Counted from the first letter of the stretch, positions 8,016 through 15,480 are shown. The stretch is 64,000 bases of DNA from JAPLNB01 sp964451955 (GCA_964451955.1 CAYVKG010000010.1:15287-79286); one strand, 5' to 3'. The notes: a model not told the origin generated them from the sequence alone. Translations and numbers: made by a program.

Positions 8016-8311
8016 GCTGTCATCTCCTTTGCCGCCTGGACGACTTCTGTAGCCCTTGGCCTAGCCTCGACCATTCCATTGCTCCTGTTTGTGTTCGACA
8101 GCAGATGATCCCTTGCCATCTTCTCGATTTTCTCGGCATGTTTTTGGTGACCCTCAATCTGCTCCTTCATCGCCATCCACTCATCCCAAAGGAGGACAGG
8201 AAGCAGGCACTTGCGATTCCCGCAACGGTGGCCACCGCGCATTTGCTGCCCAGACGCAGCAAAGACTATCACGGCCCCGTGACCACACCTCGGGCACTTC
8301 TGCTCGCTCAT
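8012..8311 (-). CDS. Zinc-finger plus coiled-coil phage protein
   Basis: 99 residues. QKCPRCGHGAVIVF and CGNRKCLLPVLLWDEW place two Cys pairs likely to bind zinc, followed by a helix (MAMKEQIEGHQKHAEKIEKM). It is a paralogue of the gene at 7575-8015 and of 10792-11133, which share the Cys pairs and the LW(D/Q)EWxxMK motif. Starts at ATG overlapping the upstream stop with GGAGG upstream; ends VQAAKEMTA. Function unknown; possibly nucleic-acid binding. Confidence 0.65.
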   Translation of the reverse strand: MSEQKCPRCGHGAVIVFAASGQQMRGGHRCGNRKCLLPVLLWDEWMAMKEQIEGHQKHAEKIEKMARDHLLSNTNRSNGMVEARPRATEVVQAAKEMTA

Positions 8312-8511
8312 GGCTTCCTCCGTGGCTTCTTCGGAATTGGCCGGATAACAACCTCGACGGGTATGGTCCGTTCATCCGAGTAGCACTCCAACTCTAATCC
8401 ACTCTTGGAGTATCCGAGAATAATGGTGTCACCAAACCCAATGGCCGGTTGACCGTGTTCATCAACCACAAGATACATCTTGGTTTTCTTGTTGAACTTT
8501 GGCTTTGCCAT
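8308..8511 (-). CDS. Small basic beta protein
   Basis: 67 residues, MAKPKFNKKTKMYLVV ... ending in a Lys/Arg/Pro-rich tail (PIPKKPRRKP). The ATG at 8511 is preferred to the GTG at 8514 because GGAGGT then sits five bases upstream. Basic ends suggest nucleic-acid or lipid-surface contact, but no family is recognised. Confidence 0.55.
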   Translation of the reverse strand: MAKPKFNKKTKMYLVVDEHGQPAIGFGDTIILGYSKSGLELECYSDERTIPVEVVIRPIPKKPRRKP

Positions 8512-9026
8512 CACTCACCTCCCGCCTTCGCGGCCTCACCCGAAAACCGTCTCACCAACGACGCGACGAACGACCATGTGGGCGGCGATGAATCGAATAC
8601 GGGTGCTGGAATCGACACAAATGCCTGATTGAACACCGGCTCTTGAGTTACGCGAACCTCGATCAGGCCAGCCCATATCGGCAGGTCGGACGCAGTGAGC
8701 AACCCATGAGGGGCCGCAAAGTAGAATTCGTTTGCCATCATGCGGGCACGTCGCTGCTTGAGCGGACTTCGTATGTCGCGAGAAAAGTCGCCACGTGATA
8801 CCTTGACTTCGATCGCCGTATGCCAGTATGGCCTGTTGGTCGTGATGCCCCACAGGTCGATCGTTCGCTCGCCGTCCTGCCCGAACCCACATCCAACGCG
8901 GCACTGCGGGACCCAGAACATGCCACGCAACTTTCCGTCGTATGGGTTGGTTGAGATTGCGGAGACGATTTCCGCCGCTGTTAGTTTGGGAACGTCCGTC
9001 ACATCCCACTGCCTAACTCCTCTCAC
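8511..9026 (-). CDS. PD-(D/E)XK-fold nuclease-like protein
   Basis: 171 residues. IDLWGIT followed by AIEVKVSRGDFSRDI gives the spaced acidic and E-x-K residues of restriction-endonuclease-like folds; ANEFYFAAPHGLL and AGLIEVRV continue the pattern seen in phage and MmcB-like nuclease-fold proteins. It may nick DNA or only bind it; catalysis is inferred from fold motif. Start is GTG with AGGAGGG upstream. Ends EAAKAGGE, an echo of the tails of its operon mates. Confidence 0.65.
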   Translation of the reverse strand: MRGVRQWDVTDVPKLTAAEIVSAISTNPYDGKLRGMFWVPQCRVGCGFGQDGERTIDLWGITTNRPYWHTAIEVKVSRGDFSRDIRSPLKQRRARMMANEFYFAAPHGLLTASDLPIWAGLIEVRVTQEPVFNQAFVSIPAPVFDSSPPTWSFVASLVRRFSGEAAKAGGE

Positions 9027-9029
9027 GAT

Positions 9030-9275
9030 TCACTCCCTCCTGCCTTCGCGGCCCTGAGAATCGCCTCGGCGTTTCATTCCCCCGATTTCTTTCATCGCAT
9101 CCGCCTTTCTCTTCCCGCGCAACAGCTTGAATTCGTGCCTCGAACGCTGAATCAGAAATCCGTGTCGCCTGCTGTTGAGAACCCATTCGCCAGCTTCATC
9201 GGCAGGACCGATCACAACGCAGAGAATAGGCATCCCGCTCGTCGTCTTTGTTTCTACGATATCGCCGGCTTTCAT
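9030..9275 (-). CDS. Hypothetical SH3-like/basic protein
   Basis: 81 residues from ATG 9275 with GAGGTG upstream (the longer frame to 9503 overlaps two other genes and is rejected). MKAGDIVETKTTSGMPILCV reads like a small beta-barrel, followed by a strongly basic C-terminal half (LLRGKRKADAMKEIGGMKRR). Possibly nucleic-acid binding; no family recognised. Confidence 0.55.
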   Translation of the reverse strand: MKAGDIVETKTTSGMPILCVVIGPADEAGEWVLNSRRHGFLIQRSRHEFKLLRGKRKADAMKEIGGMKRRGDSQGREGRRE

Positions 9276-9282
9276 GGCTTCT

Positions 9283-9339
9283 TCACCTCGATCCTTCCGC
9301 CCCGCTCGTACCGCTGGGGGCCTTGTGGTTGTTAGGCAT
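9283..9339 (-). CDS. Possible 18-residue mini-protein
   Basis: ATG at 9339 has GGAGG six bases upstream and overlaps the end of the 9332-9541 gene; the frame MPNNHKAPSGTSGAEGSR stops at 9283, just before the next gene's start. It may be a leader that couples translation rather than a functional product. Confidence 0.3.
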   Translation of the reverse strand: MPNNHKAPSGTSGAEGSR

Positions 9340-9541
9340 CGCCGTCCTCCCTGTCCAGTTCGCCCCGCACGGCAGCTACGAGAGCCTCGATTCGCCGCTC
9401 CTGCTCTCGCCAAGCGAGCCAGGCGGTTTGAATCCTGGGAAGCCAGTATCCATCTCCTTGTCGTGCAAGATGGAAAAACCTGTCCGGTTTCGACTTGCAC
9501 CACTCCTCAAACTCTCGCCGCACTCGTTCAGGCGTCTTCAT
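9332..9541 (-). CDS. Small helical protein
   Basis: 69 residues, MKTPERVRREFEEWCKSK ... HLARQGDGYWLPRIQTAWLAWREQERR. The RFxLARQGDGYWLPRIQTAWLAW pattern is commonly met in short phage proteins of unknown function, probably a compact helical domain. GGAGG precedes the ATG. It overlaps the upstream gene by 14 bases. Confidence 0.65.
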   Translation of the reverse strand: MKTPERVRREFEEWCKSKPDRFFHLARQGDGYWLPRIQTAWLAWREQERRIEALVAAVRGELDREDGDA

Positions 9542-9932
9542 ACTTCGCCTCCTCCGCTGTCCTGAATCCTGTCAGCAACATCCAATCATACCACTCAGAT
9601 CCACCGAGCGGCGACACAACAATAACCCCAGGGCGAGGCTTCCAGTACGGGCTAGCCGACGCCATGCCAGTACCCAAAACTCGCGCCCAGATTCGCGGCC
9701 AACCGCCGTAGTTGCTCACGTAGCAATCTCCTCCCTTTTCGCACTCGCGGAGCCACTCCTTGAGCTTCTCGACTCGATTCCGCTTCTCCTCGTCGTTGCA
9801 GCACATGTACGCCGTGTTCTCCGGGTCATCGAATGGATACGACCAGTCGATGCCTTGCCGGTGCAGCGTGTTCTCTTTCGTCGTGACGGTCTTAGTGCGG
9901 ATCGTCGTGTCGTAGTCGGGTTTGTAGTTCAC
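9528..9932 (-). CDS. Hypothetical protein
   Basis: 134 residues from a GTG start directly after the upstream TAG, with AAGGAG upstream. Aromatic-rich with a Cys pair (MCCNDEEKRNRVEKLKEW) and a GGDCYVSNYGGWPRIW segment resembling a beta domain. No family recognised. Ends KYEDA and overlaps its downstream neighbour. Confidence 0.55.
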   Translation of the reverse strand: MNYKPDYDTTIRTKTVTTKENTLHRQGIDWSYPFDDPENTAYMCCNDEEKRNRVEKLKEWLRECEKGGDCYVSNYGGWPRIWARVLGTGMASASPYWKPRPGVIVVSPLGGSEWYDWMLLTGFRTAEEAKYEDA

Positions 9933-10187
9933 CTACTTGTCTCCTTGGCTTGGCGGTTCGTATGCCGAAATCTCTTCCCATAAGTCCTGCATCAGCGGGT
10001 GCTCGGCGATCTTGCGTAGGGCGCGTTTCTCAGTCTGCCCCACGGCCGACGCGGTCATCGGGTACCCCCTGGCGGTCATTATCTCAGCAACCTCTCTCTG
10101 CGACAGGACGGGCAGGGGCGAGTCCTTCAGGAAGACGTAGTGATCGTCGCGCTGAGGAACCTCTCGGCTTGGGCGGTGAGTGCTCAT
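9933..10187 (-). CDS. Sigma-region-4-like helix-turn-helix protein
   Basis: 84 residues from the ATG overlapping the upstream stop (ATGA at 10184-10187). LSQREVAEIMTARGYPMTASAVGQ followed by TEKRALRKIAEHP matches the DNA-reading helices of sigma-70 region 4, without regions 2 or 3. It probably binds DNA or core polymerase as a small regulator. (Motif given in two parts; residues ~32-68.). Confidence 0.6.
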   Translation of the reverse strand: MSTHRPSREVPQRDDHYVFLKDSPLPVLSQREVAEIMTARGYPMTASAVGQTEKRALRKIAEHPLMQDLWEEISAYEPPSQGDK

Positions 10188-10741
10188 GATGTCTCTCCAT
10201 CCCATTTGGGGACGATAGAAAGAACCTCGTCAAGAGAGAACGGACGCATCTCCCCGAGGATATGGAGAGCGGAGTCCACGCCGATATCGAGGCGGCGGGC
10301 GTCGGGTTGTACCGTGCTTAGGGTGTCTGCGGAGCGTCCATGGGAATGCCCATAGAGGTGGATGACCCCATCATGCTGCCCGTTCCAAGTCCATAGGGGG
10401 TAGTGGCAGACGACGAATCGGTGCCCGCCGAACTTTCGGTGCATGAGATGCTGAAACGTCGAACAGTGCTTAGCGAGACTCGGTGCGTCATGGTTACCTG
10501 CGACCATGTGGAGTTGGACACCCCTTGGTAGCCGCTGGCGGTAGTGCCCCGCCTTACTTGCCTTCCAGCAGAAGTCGCCGGCGCAGACGAGTGTGTCACC
10601 GTGGCGCACTGTCTTGGCGATGCCATCCAGGATGATGTCGTCGTGCTGCTCGATCGCCTTCACCCACTCCGGCAGGACTCTGTACTCCAGGATTCCAGCG
10701 TGCCCCAAGTGGAGATCGGAAGTGAAGTACGTGTTGGGCAT
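10184..10741 (-). CDS. Metallophosphoesterase
   Basis: 185 residues with the calcineurin-type metal set in order: YFTSDLHLGH, DTLVCAGDF, VAGNHD, VVCHYPLWTW and LYGHSHG. These bind two divalent metals and hydrolyse phosphomonoesters or diesters. The size fits the small bacterial/phage YfcE-like enzymes. It is the first gene after a strong promoter (10749-10777) and leads the lower part of the minus-strand operon. Confidence 0.85.
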   Translation of the reverse strand: MPNTYFTSDLHLGHAGILEYRVLPEWVKAIEQHDDIILDGIAKTVRHGDTLVCAGDFCWKASKAGHYRQRLPRGVQLHMVAGNHDAPSLAKHCSTFQHLMHRKFGGHRFVVCHYPLWTWNGQHDGVIHLYGHSHGRSADTLSTVQPDARRLDIGVDSALHILGEMRPFSLDEVLSIVPKWDGETS

Positions 10742-10748
10742 AACGGAT

Positions 10749-10777
10749 ATCCTAGCAAGTGGTTACCGTGGTGTCAA
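10749..10777 (-). promoter_or_regulatory. Sigma-70-type promoter for the metallophosphoesterase operon
   Basis: On the minus strand, TTGACA (10772-10777) and TAGGAT (10749-10754) are 17 bases apart. The -10 lies eight bases before the ATG at 10741, giving a very short or absent leader. Confidence 0.7.
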
Positions 10778-10791
10778 GAGGCGGTCGGCGG

Positions 10792-11133
10792 CTATTCCGA
10801 CACTTTGTCGGGATTCCTGTCGCCTCCCTTGACGCTCTTGAGCAGGCTATCCAGGGCGAGAACCAGGTGTTCTAGTTCCCGGGATCTGGCGTTGACGATC
10901 CCCTCCAGGATCTCTATGGCAGAAGCCGCGCGGTGGGCGTCGTCCCCTTTGGCGGCGCCCTCCAGTTGGGCAATGCGATCCTTCATTTCCTGCCACTCCT
11001 GCCAGAGGCCGACCGGCAGGCCGCATGACTTGCATTGCGGTGGGCACAGGAAGGAACGGTTGCCACGGCCAATCTCGTACCATTGGCCGCTTAGTTCGTG
11101 CTCACACTTCGGACATTTGTAGTTGTCACTCAC
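10792..11133 (-). CDS. Zinc-finger plus coiled-coil phage protein
   Basis: 113 residues from GTG at 11133, overlapping the upstream stop (GTGA) with AGGAGA upstream. YKCPKCEHEL and CPPQCKSCGLPV supply Cys pairs; GLWQEWQEMKDRIAQLEG parallels the LWDEW helix of the 8012 and 7575 genes. The long helical C-terminus (SRELEHLVLALDSLLKSV) suggests self-association. Function unknown. Confidence 0.6.
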   Translation of the reverse strand: MSDNYKCPKCEHELSGQWYEIGRGNRSFLCPPQCKSCGLPVGLWQEWQEMKDRIAQLEGAAKGDDAHRAASAIEILEGIVNARSRELEHLVLALDSLLKSVKGGDRNPDKVSE

Positions 11134-11330
11134 ACCTTGTCTCCTGTTGAACTCTTGTCGCCTTGCAACTCCCGGAGGGCGGCAAGGACGACTTTGAGGC
11201 AGTCGATACGGACGAGGGTGGCTGGAAGCCAACGGCGGCCCGACGCAGACATCTCCGCGCCTGTGGGCTTCCTTGCCCTGTCGGAAAGGTGCTTGACGGA
11301 TTCGGTTAGCGTGGGTGGTTTGATTGGCAT
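11130..11330 (-). CDS. Small helical protein
   Basis: 66 residues, MPIKPPTLTESVKHLSDRAR ... CLKVVLAALRELQGD. GAGGAAT precedes the ATG, which lies 3 bases after the methyltransferase stop. Predicted helical; no family recognised. Confidence 0.55.
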   Translation of the reverse strand: MPIKPPTLTESVKHLSDRARKPTGAEMSASGRRWLPATLVRIDCLKVVLAALRELQGDKSSTGDKV

Positions 11331-11333
11331 GGC

Positions 11334-12404
11334 TTATTCCTCCACGTCTGTGAGGCCATCTCGTTCGCGTCCGCCTTCCATTTTGGAAAACAGGTCGTGT
11401 GCCGGATCGATACTAAGGCACGCCGGCGATAGCCAGAGGCGCTCTTTTGTGGCGTTCTCCCGCGCTTGCCCGGCGCCCTGAGAGCCATACCCACCACTAG
11501 CTTTCCAGTGGATAACGTGCCACGTGTCGGGCATTTTGTGTTCGCCATCGTACCCGGCGAGCACGATGCGCATCTTTGGATTCTCGCCTTGTTTAACCGC
11601 CCACGCCCGAACGTCGTGCGCCACCTGCTGGGAATCGACCGAGTAGAGATTGCCAACACGACAGGCAGTATCGGCGTAAGGTGGGTCAAGGAATACGCCG
11701 GTGATACCGTGTTGGAATGTCACTGACGGCCCGCACACCCTCGACCAGTCGCCGCAGACGACTCGAACATCGCGCAATCGGTCGGCAAGCCAGCCCAGGT
11801 ATTCCATGAGCCATTCACTGCGCTCCTGGCGTGCGCCCCTGCCGGCGTCTCCGAGGTGCGGACGTTTGCGGTTCACGCCCCGGCCCGCATTGCCGAGGTG
11901 CGGACGTTTGCGGTTCACGCCCTGGCCCGCATTGAATTTTGTCATCACTCCCTTCTCGGACACCCACGGTCCATTTCCGCTGCACCATCCAGAGCCGATC
12001 CAGCAGTTGATGCCCCAACACCACCAGCCAGCCGCCTTCGCGTCGTAGAAGTCCGGGTCGCCGCACAGACGGTCGGTGATCCGATCGCGTTGACCAATAA
12101 GCCATAAGTGACGGGCATGGAGGTCGCACTCGTTGACCGGATTGTCGGCATGATGTGCCACCGCATCCCGGTCTCTCTGGAGAGCGCGCCAGAAATTTGC
12201 GACGAACCCATCGGCGTCGTTGACGGTTTCAATACCACCGGCACCACCAGGACGAAGGAGCAGCACTGCTCCCGACCCAAAGAACGGCTCGACATAGTTC
12301 TTCACGTCCGGGCCAATGGCGCTCCAGACAGTATTTGCCACCTTGGATTTACCTCCAAAATAAACGAACGGTGGCTTGTATCCCACATTTTGACTGGACG
12401 GCAT
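11334..12404 (-). CDS. Dam-like DNA adenine N6-methyltransferase
   Basis: 356 residues. FVYFGGKSKVA is the SAM-binding FGGK motif, EPFFGSGAVLL the second part, and VFLDPPYAD is the DPPY catalytic motif of adenine N6-methyltransferases. Between them is an insert with two tandem copies of GVNRKRPHLG encoded by a 42-bp DNA repeat, an insert I have met in related phage enzymes. Likely an orphan methyltransferase that shields phage DNA or regulates it. Its promoter is at 12441-12469 and GGGAGAAAGT precedes the ATG. Confidence 0.85.
   Translation of the reverse strand: MPSSQNVGYKPPFVYFGGKSKVANTVWSAIGPDVKNYVEPFFGSGAVLLLRPGGAGGIETVNDADGFVANFWRALQRDRDAVAHHADNPVNECDLHARHLWLIGQRDRITDRLCGDPDFYDAKAAGWWCWGINCWIGSGWCSGNGPWVSEKGVMTKFNAGQGVNRKRPHLGNAGRGVNRKRPHLGDAGRGARQERSEWLMEYLGWLADRLRDVRVVCGDWSRVCGPSVTFQHGITGVFLDPPYADTACRVGNLYSVDSQQVAHDVRAWAVKQGENPKMRIVLAGYDGEHKMPDTWHVIHWKASGGYGSQGAGQARENATKERLWLSPACLSIDPAHDLFSKMEGGRERDGLTDVEE
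11851..11934 (-). repeat. 42-bp tandem repeat inside the Dam-like gene
   Basis: Copies at 11851-11892 and 11893-11934 differ at one base and encode 14 residues each (NAGRGVNRKRPHLG-like). The unit preserves reading frame, so copy number can vary without breaking the enzyme. Confidence 0.8.
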
Positions 12405-12440
12405 ACTTTCTCCCAGGTAAAGGGTGTCAGGATTTCGCCA

Positions 12441-12469
12441 ATCCTAGCAGAACCGCCGGAGCGCGTCAA
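12441..12469 (-). promoter_or_regulatory. Sigma-70-type promoter for the Dam-like gene
   Basis: Minus strand TTGACG (12464-12469), 17-base spacer, TAGGAT (12441-12446). It lies 37 bases before the ATG at 12404 and resembles the promoter at 10749-10777. Confidence 0.65.
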
Positions 12470-12812
12470 GAGCCGGTACCAGAAAAATCTGACTTTGTGC
12501 CCGGGGGGTGTTACCGATCGGGATGACGGGACGGCAAAACCACCCCCACCACCCGGCCGGACGGTAGCCAACCCACGGTATTTGCCCGATCGGGATGGCG
12601 GGCTTGCCATGCTACAGACGCCAGAAACCACGGCGCGTTCTGCCCCGCCCCTATAGCCACAGCTAACCCGGCTACCACCCGGACACAAGGCGGTTGGCAC
12701 TGCCACGGCGGTTACGTGGCTGACACGGTTCAAACCTCGCTTGCGGGTAGTGCCGCAGCAAAGCAAGGCAATACCGTGTACCACACGGCGTTGTGGCAGG
12801 GTGGTGGTAGGC

Positions 12813-12860
12813 AAAAGTAACTGGCGCAATGGAGGTGAGGGTAAAAAGTAACTGGCGCAA
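12813..12860. repeat. Pair of 17-bp direct repeats
   Basis: AAAAGTAACTGGCGCAA occurs at 12813-12829 and again at 12844-12860, a 31-bp period, about three helical turns. The spacing suits a protein binding both on one DNA face. Confidence 0.8.
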
Positions 12861-12937
12861 GCAGGGTGTCAACCCCCCCTCTTCCCGCCCCCACCCCTCC
12901 CAACTTCTTTGTGCCACGGGGGTTATGACGAGCGATC

Positions 12938-12999
12938 GGCCGACTGGATCGCCTGGCTGAGGGTTCCGCCGGCGGCTTCCGGCCGACTGGATCGCCTGG
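12938..12999. repeat. Pair of 19-bp direct repeats
   Basis: GGCCGACTGGATCGCCTGG is found at 12938-12956 and 12981-12999, 43 bp apart start to start. Both are exact. The second copy runs into a 15-bp unit that recurs at 13256-13270. Confidence 0.8.
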
Positions 13000-13050
13000 A
13001 ACTATGCCGCTGTTGCAGGTAGTTTGCCGGCAACCTGGCAGCCCGGGAGT

Positions 13051-13079
13051 TACTGACATAACTCGACTTTAGGTCAGTA
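13051..13079. repeat. Dispersed palindrome copy 1 (degenerate)
   Basis: TACTGACA...TCAGTA half-sites frame a diverged centre. Matches the better copy at 14333-14361 in its outer arms (ACTGACATAA and GTCAGTAA). Confidence 0.6.
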
Positions 13080-13310
13080 ACCGAGCACAAACAGCACCTT
13101 TCCCGTGTAGATACAGGATGCAGGCCCAAACTCATACCCCCCATAAGATGGGGAAACGGGCAAGTGCTTACACTGGCCTAGGTTGCGGCCGAAACGGGCT
13201 TGCGCCGTACGGTGGAGGGTTGACACTTGCAAAACCAGAAGGGGGGTATATGATGCTGGAACTATGCCGCGGTAACAGGAGGTTTGCGGCCGATCTGTCC
13301 GGGCCGGATC

Positions 13311-13337
13311 GCTGACACAAAGCCGAGTTGCGTCAGC
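13311..13337. repeat. Dispersed palindrome copy 2 (degenerate)
   Basis: GCTGACACAAA then a short centre then TTGCGTCAGC. The CTGAC/GTCAG arms and the A-rich inner half match the other copies. Confidence 0.55.
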
Positions 13338-13501
13338 AACTGATGGACTCCGCCGGCTGCCGGGAAGCCGCGGCATGCCCTGTAACGCCGTAGGATCGAT
13401 TCTGAGGGCCGGACGCAACCGGCCTATCATTGGACGTGCGTTGGGGAGATCGTGCGTTAGGACGCGTCCTGGAGCGTCAGGAGGTGCTGCCCCTCCCCTT
13501 C

Positions 13502-13518
13502 CCCTAGACCGTCTAGGG
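13502..13518. repeat. Perfect hairpin
   Basis: CCCTAGAC and GTCTAGGG are exact inverted arms around one base. No T-run follows, so it is more likely an operator or origin element than a terminator. Confidence 0.6.
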
Positions 13519-13524
13519 AGGCAG

Positions 13525-13562
13525 GTGTATCACTTTGACTACAGTGTATCAGTTTGACTACA
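13525..13562. repeat. Tandem 19-bp iteron-like repeat
   Basis: GTGTATCACTTTGACTACA (13525-13543) is followed at once by a copy with one mismatch (13544-13562). Two directly abutting units of this length look like initiator or repressor binding sites. Confidence 0.65.
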
Positions 13563-13920
13563 CTTGCCCTCTCCGCCATTCCTCCACCTCTCCACCCCAC
13601 TACCGATCGACTTCCACCGCAACCCTACTCCGCTCTTGCCGTCTGGTTGCCGGGTGCTGTGCTATTGCTTGCTTGGTATATAGGGACATGGGTGAACTCG
13701 CCGCGGCTGCCGACCGCTGGAGCGATCGCGACTGCCGCCTACCGCCGGCAACACACCGCAACCGCCTGGCAGCATACCCCTCAACTGGAATCTCAAAAAA
13801 CTTTTCTCGCCGCAAACCGTTATGCTGCAACGCTTTAGATCGGGGGGTTCGATACATAACACACTGGGTAAGCTGGGGTGTTAATTGGCCTAAGCTATTG
13901 CAGAATAACGACTTGCGGCA

Positions 13921-13950
13921 ACCCTACCTTTGGGGATTTTCCTGTAGGGT
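13921..13950 (+). promoter_or_regulatory. Hairpin upstream of small-gene cluster
   Basis: ACCCTAC and GTAGGGT are perfect 7-bp arms around a 16-base loop, ending 10 bases before the ATG at 13961. It could act as an attenuator or control translation of the first small gene. The stretch 13601-13920 shows no convincing gene. Confidence 0.4.
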
Positions 13951-13960
13951 AGAGGGCACG

Positions 13961-14074
13961 ATGATGACAGCCAACCAAAACGAAAAGGGAACCGCGATGA
14001 AGACCGTCAAAAAGATCCTGAGCGTAGTGCTCGCTATCCTGCTTGACCCGTTCGGTGGGGCCATGTGCGAGTGA
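13961..14074 (+). CDS. Small membrane peptide
   Basis: 37 residues from 13961 (AGAGG upstream) or 25 from the ATG at 13997 (AAAGGGA upstream). The shared part, MKTVKKILSVVLAILLDPFG, has a Lys-rich start and one hydrophobic helix, then ends CE. First of a long run of tiny plus-strand genes. Confidence 0.4.
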   Translation: MMTANQNEKGTAMKTVKKILSVVLAILLDPFGGAMCE

Positions 14075-14082
14075 GGGATGCC

Positions 14083-14286
14083 ATGCGATCCGTCAGCCAG
14101 CTACCCGCAGCCGCCCGTCTATACCGCATCTGGTACGCCCTGCCAGCACGATACGGACGAGGGGAGTACCATCCGGGCGCCACCACACGAGTACTGCTCT
14201 GCTCTGCCCCCTCAGTTCACGACGCTATGGTGGGCTTCCGCCTTCGGTTTGCATGTGAGCTACTCCACGTTGTGATTGTCCGTTAG
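14083..14286 (+). CDS. Hypothetical protein
   Basis: 67 residues, MRSVSQLPAAARLYRIWYAL. GAGGG is placed six bases before the ATG. Two other frames are also open here, so the choice rests on the binding site and on a helix-like N-terminus. No family recognised. Confidence 0.35.
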   Translation: MRSVSQLPAAARLYRIWYALPARYGRGEYHPGATTRVLLCSAPSVHDAMVGFRLRFACELLHVVIVR

Positions 14287-14332
14287 CCTGAGCAACAGCG
14301 TAAATCCGGCCCCGCAACCGGCATGCCCCATC

Positions 14333-14361
14333 TACTGACATAAAACGGTTTTATGTCAGTA
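14333..14361. repeat. Dispersed palindrome copy 3 (best copy)
   Basis: TACTGACATAAAAC and GTTTTATGTCAGTA are mirror arms with a one-base centre, a nearly perfect 29-bp palindrome. It lies 25 bases before the ATG at 14387, where an operator would sit. See the finding on dispersed palindromes. Confidence 0.85.
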
Positions 14362-14386
14362 ACACCCTGACCGGAGGAAATGACAG

Positions 14387-14605
14387 ATGGACCCTGACGC
14401 TAACCTAACCGAACAGCTGACCCTCGTGGCTGCTATCAGCAGCGCGTGGGACGAGTGCGCCGATGATGGTACTCTGTCCCCTGCGCAACTGGAGCGCGTC
14501 GCCAATGATGCCCTTCGACTTGCCGAACTAGTAGACAGTCTGCATGGCTGGCTGTCGCGCGGTGGGTGTCTGCCGCGCCATTGGAACCGATCGACCATTA
14601 GATAG
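14387..14605 (+). CDS. Small acidic helical protein
   Basis: 72 residues, MDPDANLTEQLTLVAAISSA ... ERVANDALRLAELVDSLHGWL. GGAGG precedes the ATG. It is predicted almost entirely helical. The palindrome at 14333-14361 lies in its leader, so it may be under operator control. No family recognised. Confidence 0.55.
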   Translation: MDPDANLTEQLTLVAAISSAWDECADDGTLSPAQLERVANDALRLAELVDSLHGWLSRGGCLPRHWNRSTIR

Positions 14606-14618
14606 AGGAGTGATTGAA

Positions 14619-14951
14619 ATGCGAACCGAACAGACTACTTGGGAATTGTGGACTTACGATGTTTGGGGCAACCCGGACGACGGCTACGAGGTGAACGATC
14701 GCTGCCGCCATGGCAGCGTGGAGATTGATTGCCCAATCGAAGTCTACAACGAGGGAACCCCGATGGAATTCCGGGGGGCATCGCCAACGGACAAGCAAAT
14801 CCGCGCGGCATTCGGAGTGCGCTGCGCCATCGATACCGATGGGGACGACGTGACGATCTACGTCAATCGTGAACGTGACGGCTACCCGATCGGGGAGTTG
14901 CTCTGCGTTTCCCACGAGTCTTTATCTCCAATCAGAAGGAGGGTTGAATAA
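14619..14951 (+). CDS. Hypothetical protein
   Basis: 110 residues, MRTEQTTWELWTYDVWGNPD. GAGGAG lies upstream at good spacing; a longer frame to 14544 overlaps the previous gene and is not used. Reads as an acidic mixed alpha/beta protein with the strand DGDDVTIYVNRERDGYPIGE. No family recognised. Confidence 0.6.
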   Translation: MRTEQTTWELWTYDVWGNPDDGYEVNDRCRHGSVEIDCPIEVYNEGTPMEFRGASPTDKQIRAAFGVRCAIDTDGDDVTIYVNRERDGYPIGELLCVSHESLSPIRRRVE

Positions 14952-15196
14952 TGACGCCAGCGCAAGCGAGGGCCGACCTGCCAAACATCCTTGTTCGCAT
15001 GCCAAACGGGAAAACCTATACCGCACGGGTAACCGGAAGAATGAACCAATTTCCAACGGTTACCATTTCCTTCTGTCACCAGCAACACGCGAAACACCTG
15101 CACGACTTCGGGGGATCGCCCTGGATAGACTTTCAGTCTACTTGGGAACAGGTAGCGCGGTGCGCCACCAACAATGAACCAATTCTCTATTGCTAA
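14951..15196 (+). CDS. Hypothetical protein
   Basis: 81 residues, MTPAQARADLPNILVRMPNG. Overlaps the previous stop by one base (TAATG) with AAGGAGG upstream. Beta-rich N-terminal half (KTYTARVTGRMNQFPTVTI) with two late cysteines. No family recognised. Confidence 0.6.
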   Translation: MTPAQARADLPNILVRMPNGKTYTARVTGRMNQFPTVTISFCHQQHAKHLHDFGGSPWIDFQSTWEQVARCATNNEPILYC

Positions 15197-15207
15197 GGAG
15201 CACCCCA

Positions 15208-15480
15208 ATGAACAACCGCAACACGCCACGCACGAGAGCGCAACAGACAGCCCGCGCAATCCAGATCAGGATCGCCCGCTTGTTCGCCCTGGATTCCTCC
15301 TCCTGGAGTGATGCCGATCGGGCTGAACTCCAGGGCTATCTCGCGATCCATGGCAGCATTCCCGATAACCGTTGGGATCGCTCGAACCGGGTTATCCGAG
15401 AGCGCATCCCCACCAAAGTCTCTCGGGCGCTCTCCGCGCGACAGTTTCCCTGCATCCCCGCTGCGGAGCGCGTATCATGA
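15208..15480 (+). CDS. Small basic protein
   Basis: 90 residues from ATG 15208 with AAGGAG upstream. Very Arg-rich (RTRAQQTARAIQIRIARLF), with a short acidic middle, so it may bind nucleic acid. Overlaps the next gene by ATGA. No family recognised. Confidence 0.55.
   Translation: MNNRNTPRTRAQQTARAIQIRIARLFALDSSSWSDADRAELQGYLAIHGSIPDNRWDRSNRVIRERIPTKVSRALSARQFPCIPAAERVS

Larger units (their letters stand above)
12470..13600. other. Repeat-rich non-coding region, candidate replication origin
   Basis: No frame here has a ribosome binding site and protein-like composition. It holds paired direct repeats: AAAAGTAACTGGCGCAA at 12813 and 12844, a 19-bp unit at 12938 and 12981, a 15-bp unit at 12996 and 13256, and a tandem 19-bp pair at 13525. 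It also holds a perfect 8-bp hairpin (13502-13518) and two degenerate copies of a dispersed palindrome. It lies between the minus operon and the plus-strand genes, where a bidirectional origin or master regulatory region would be expected. Function is inferred. Confidence 0.45.

Noticed and set aside
12302..13144. Several minus-strand frames of 70-175 residues in the 12.3-13.1 kb region
   Set aside because: No binding sites, Arg/Ser/Pro-rich shadow composition, and they run across direct repeats.
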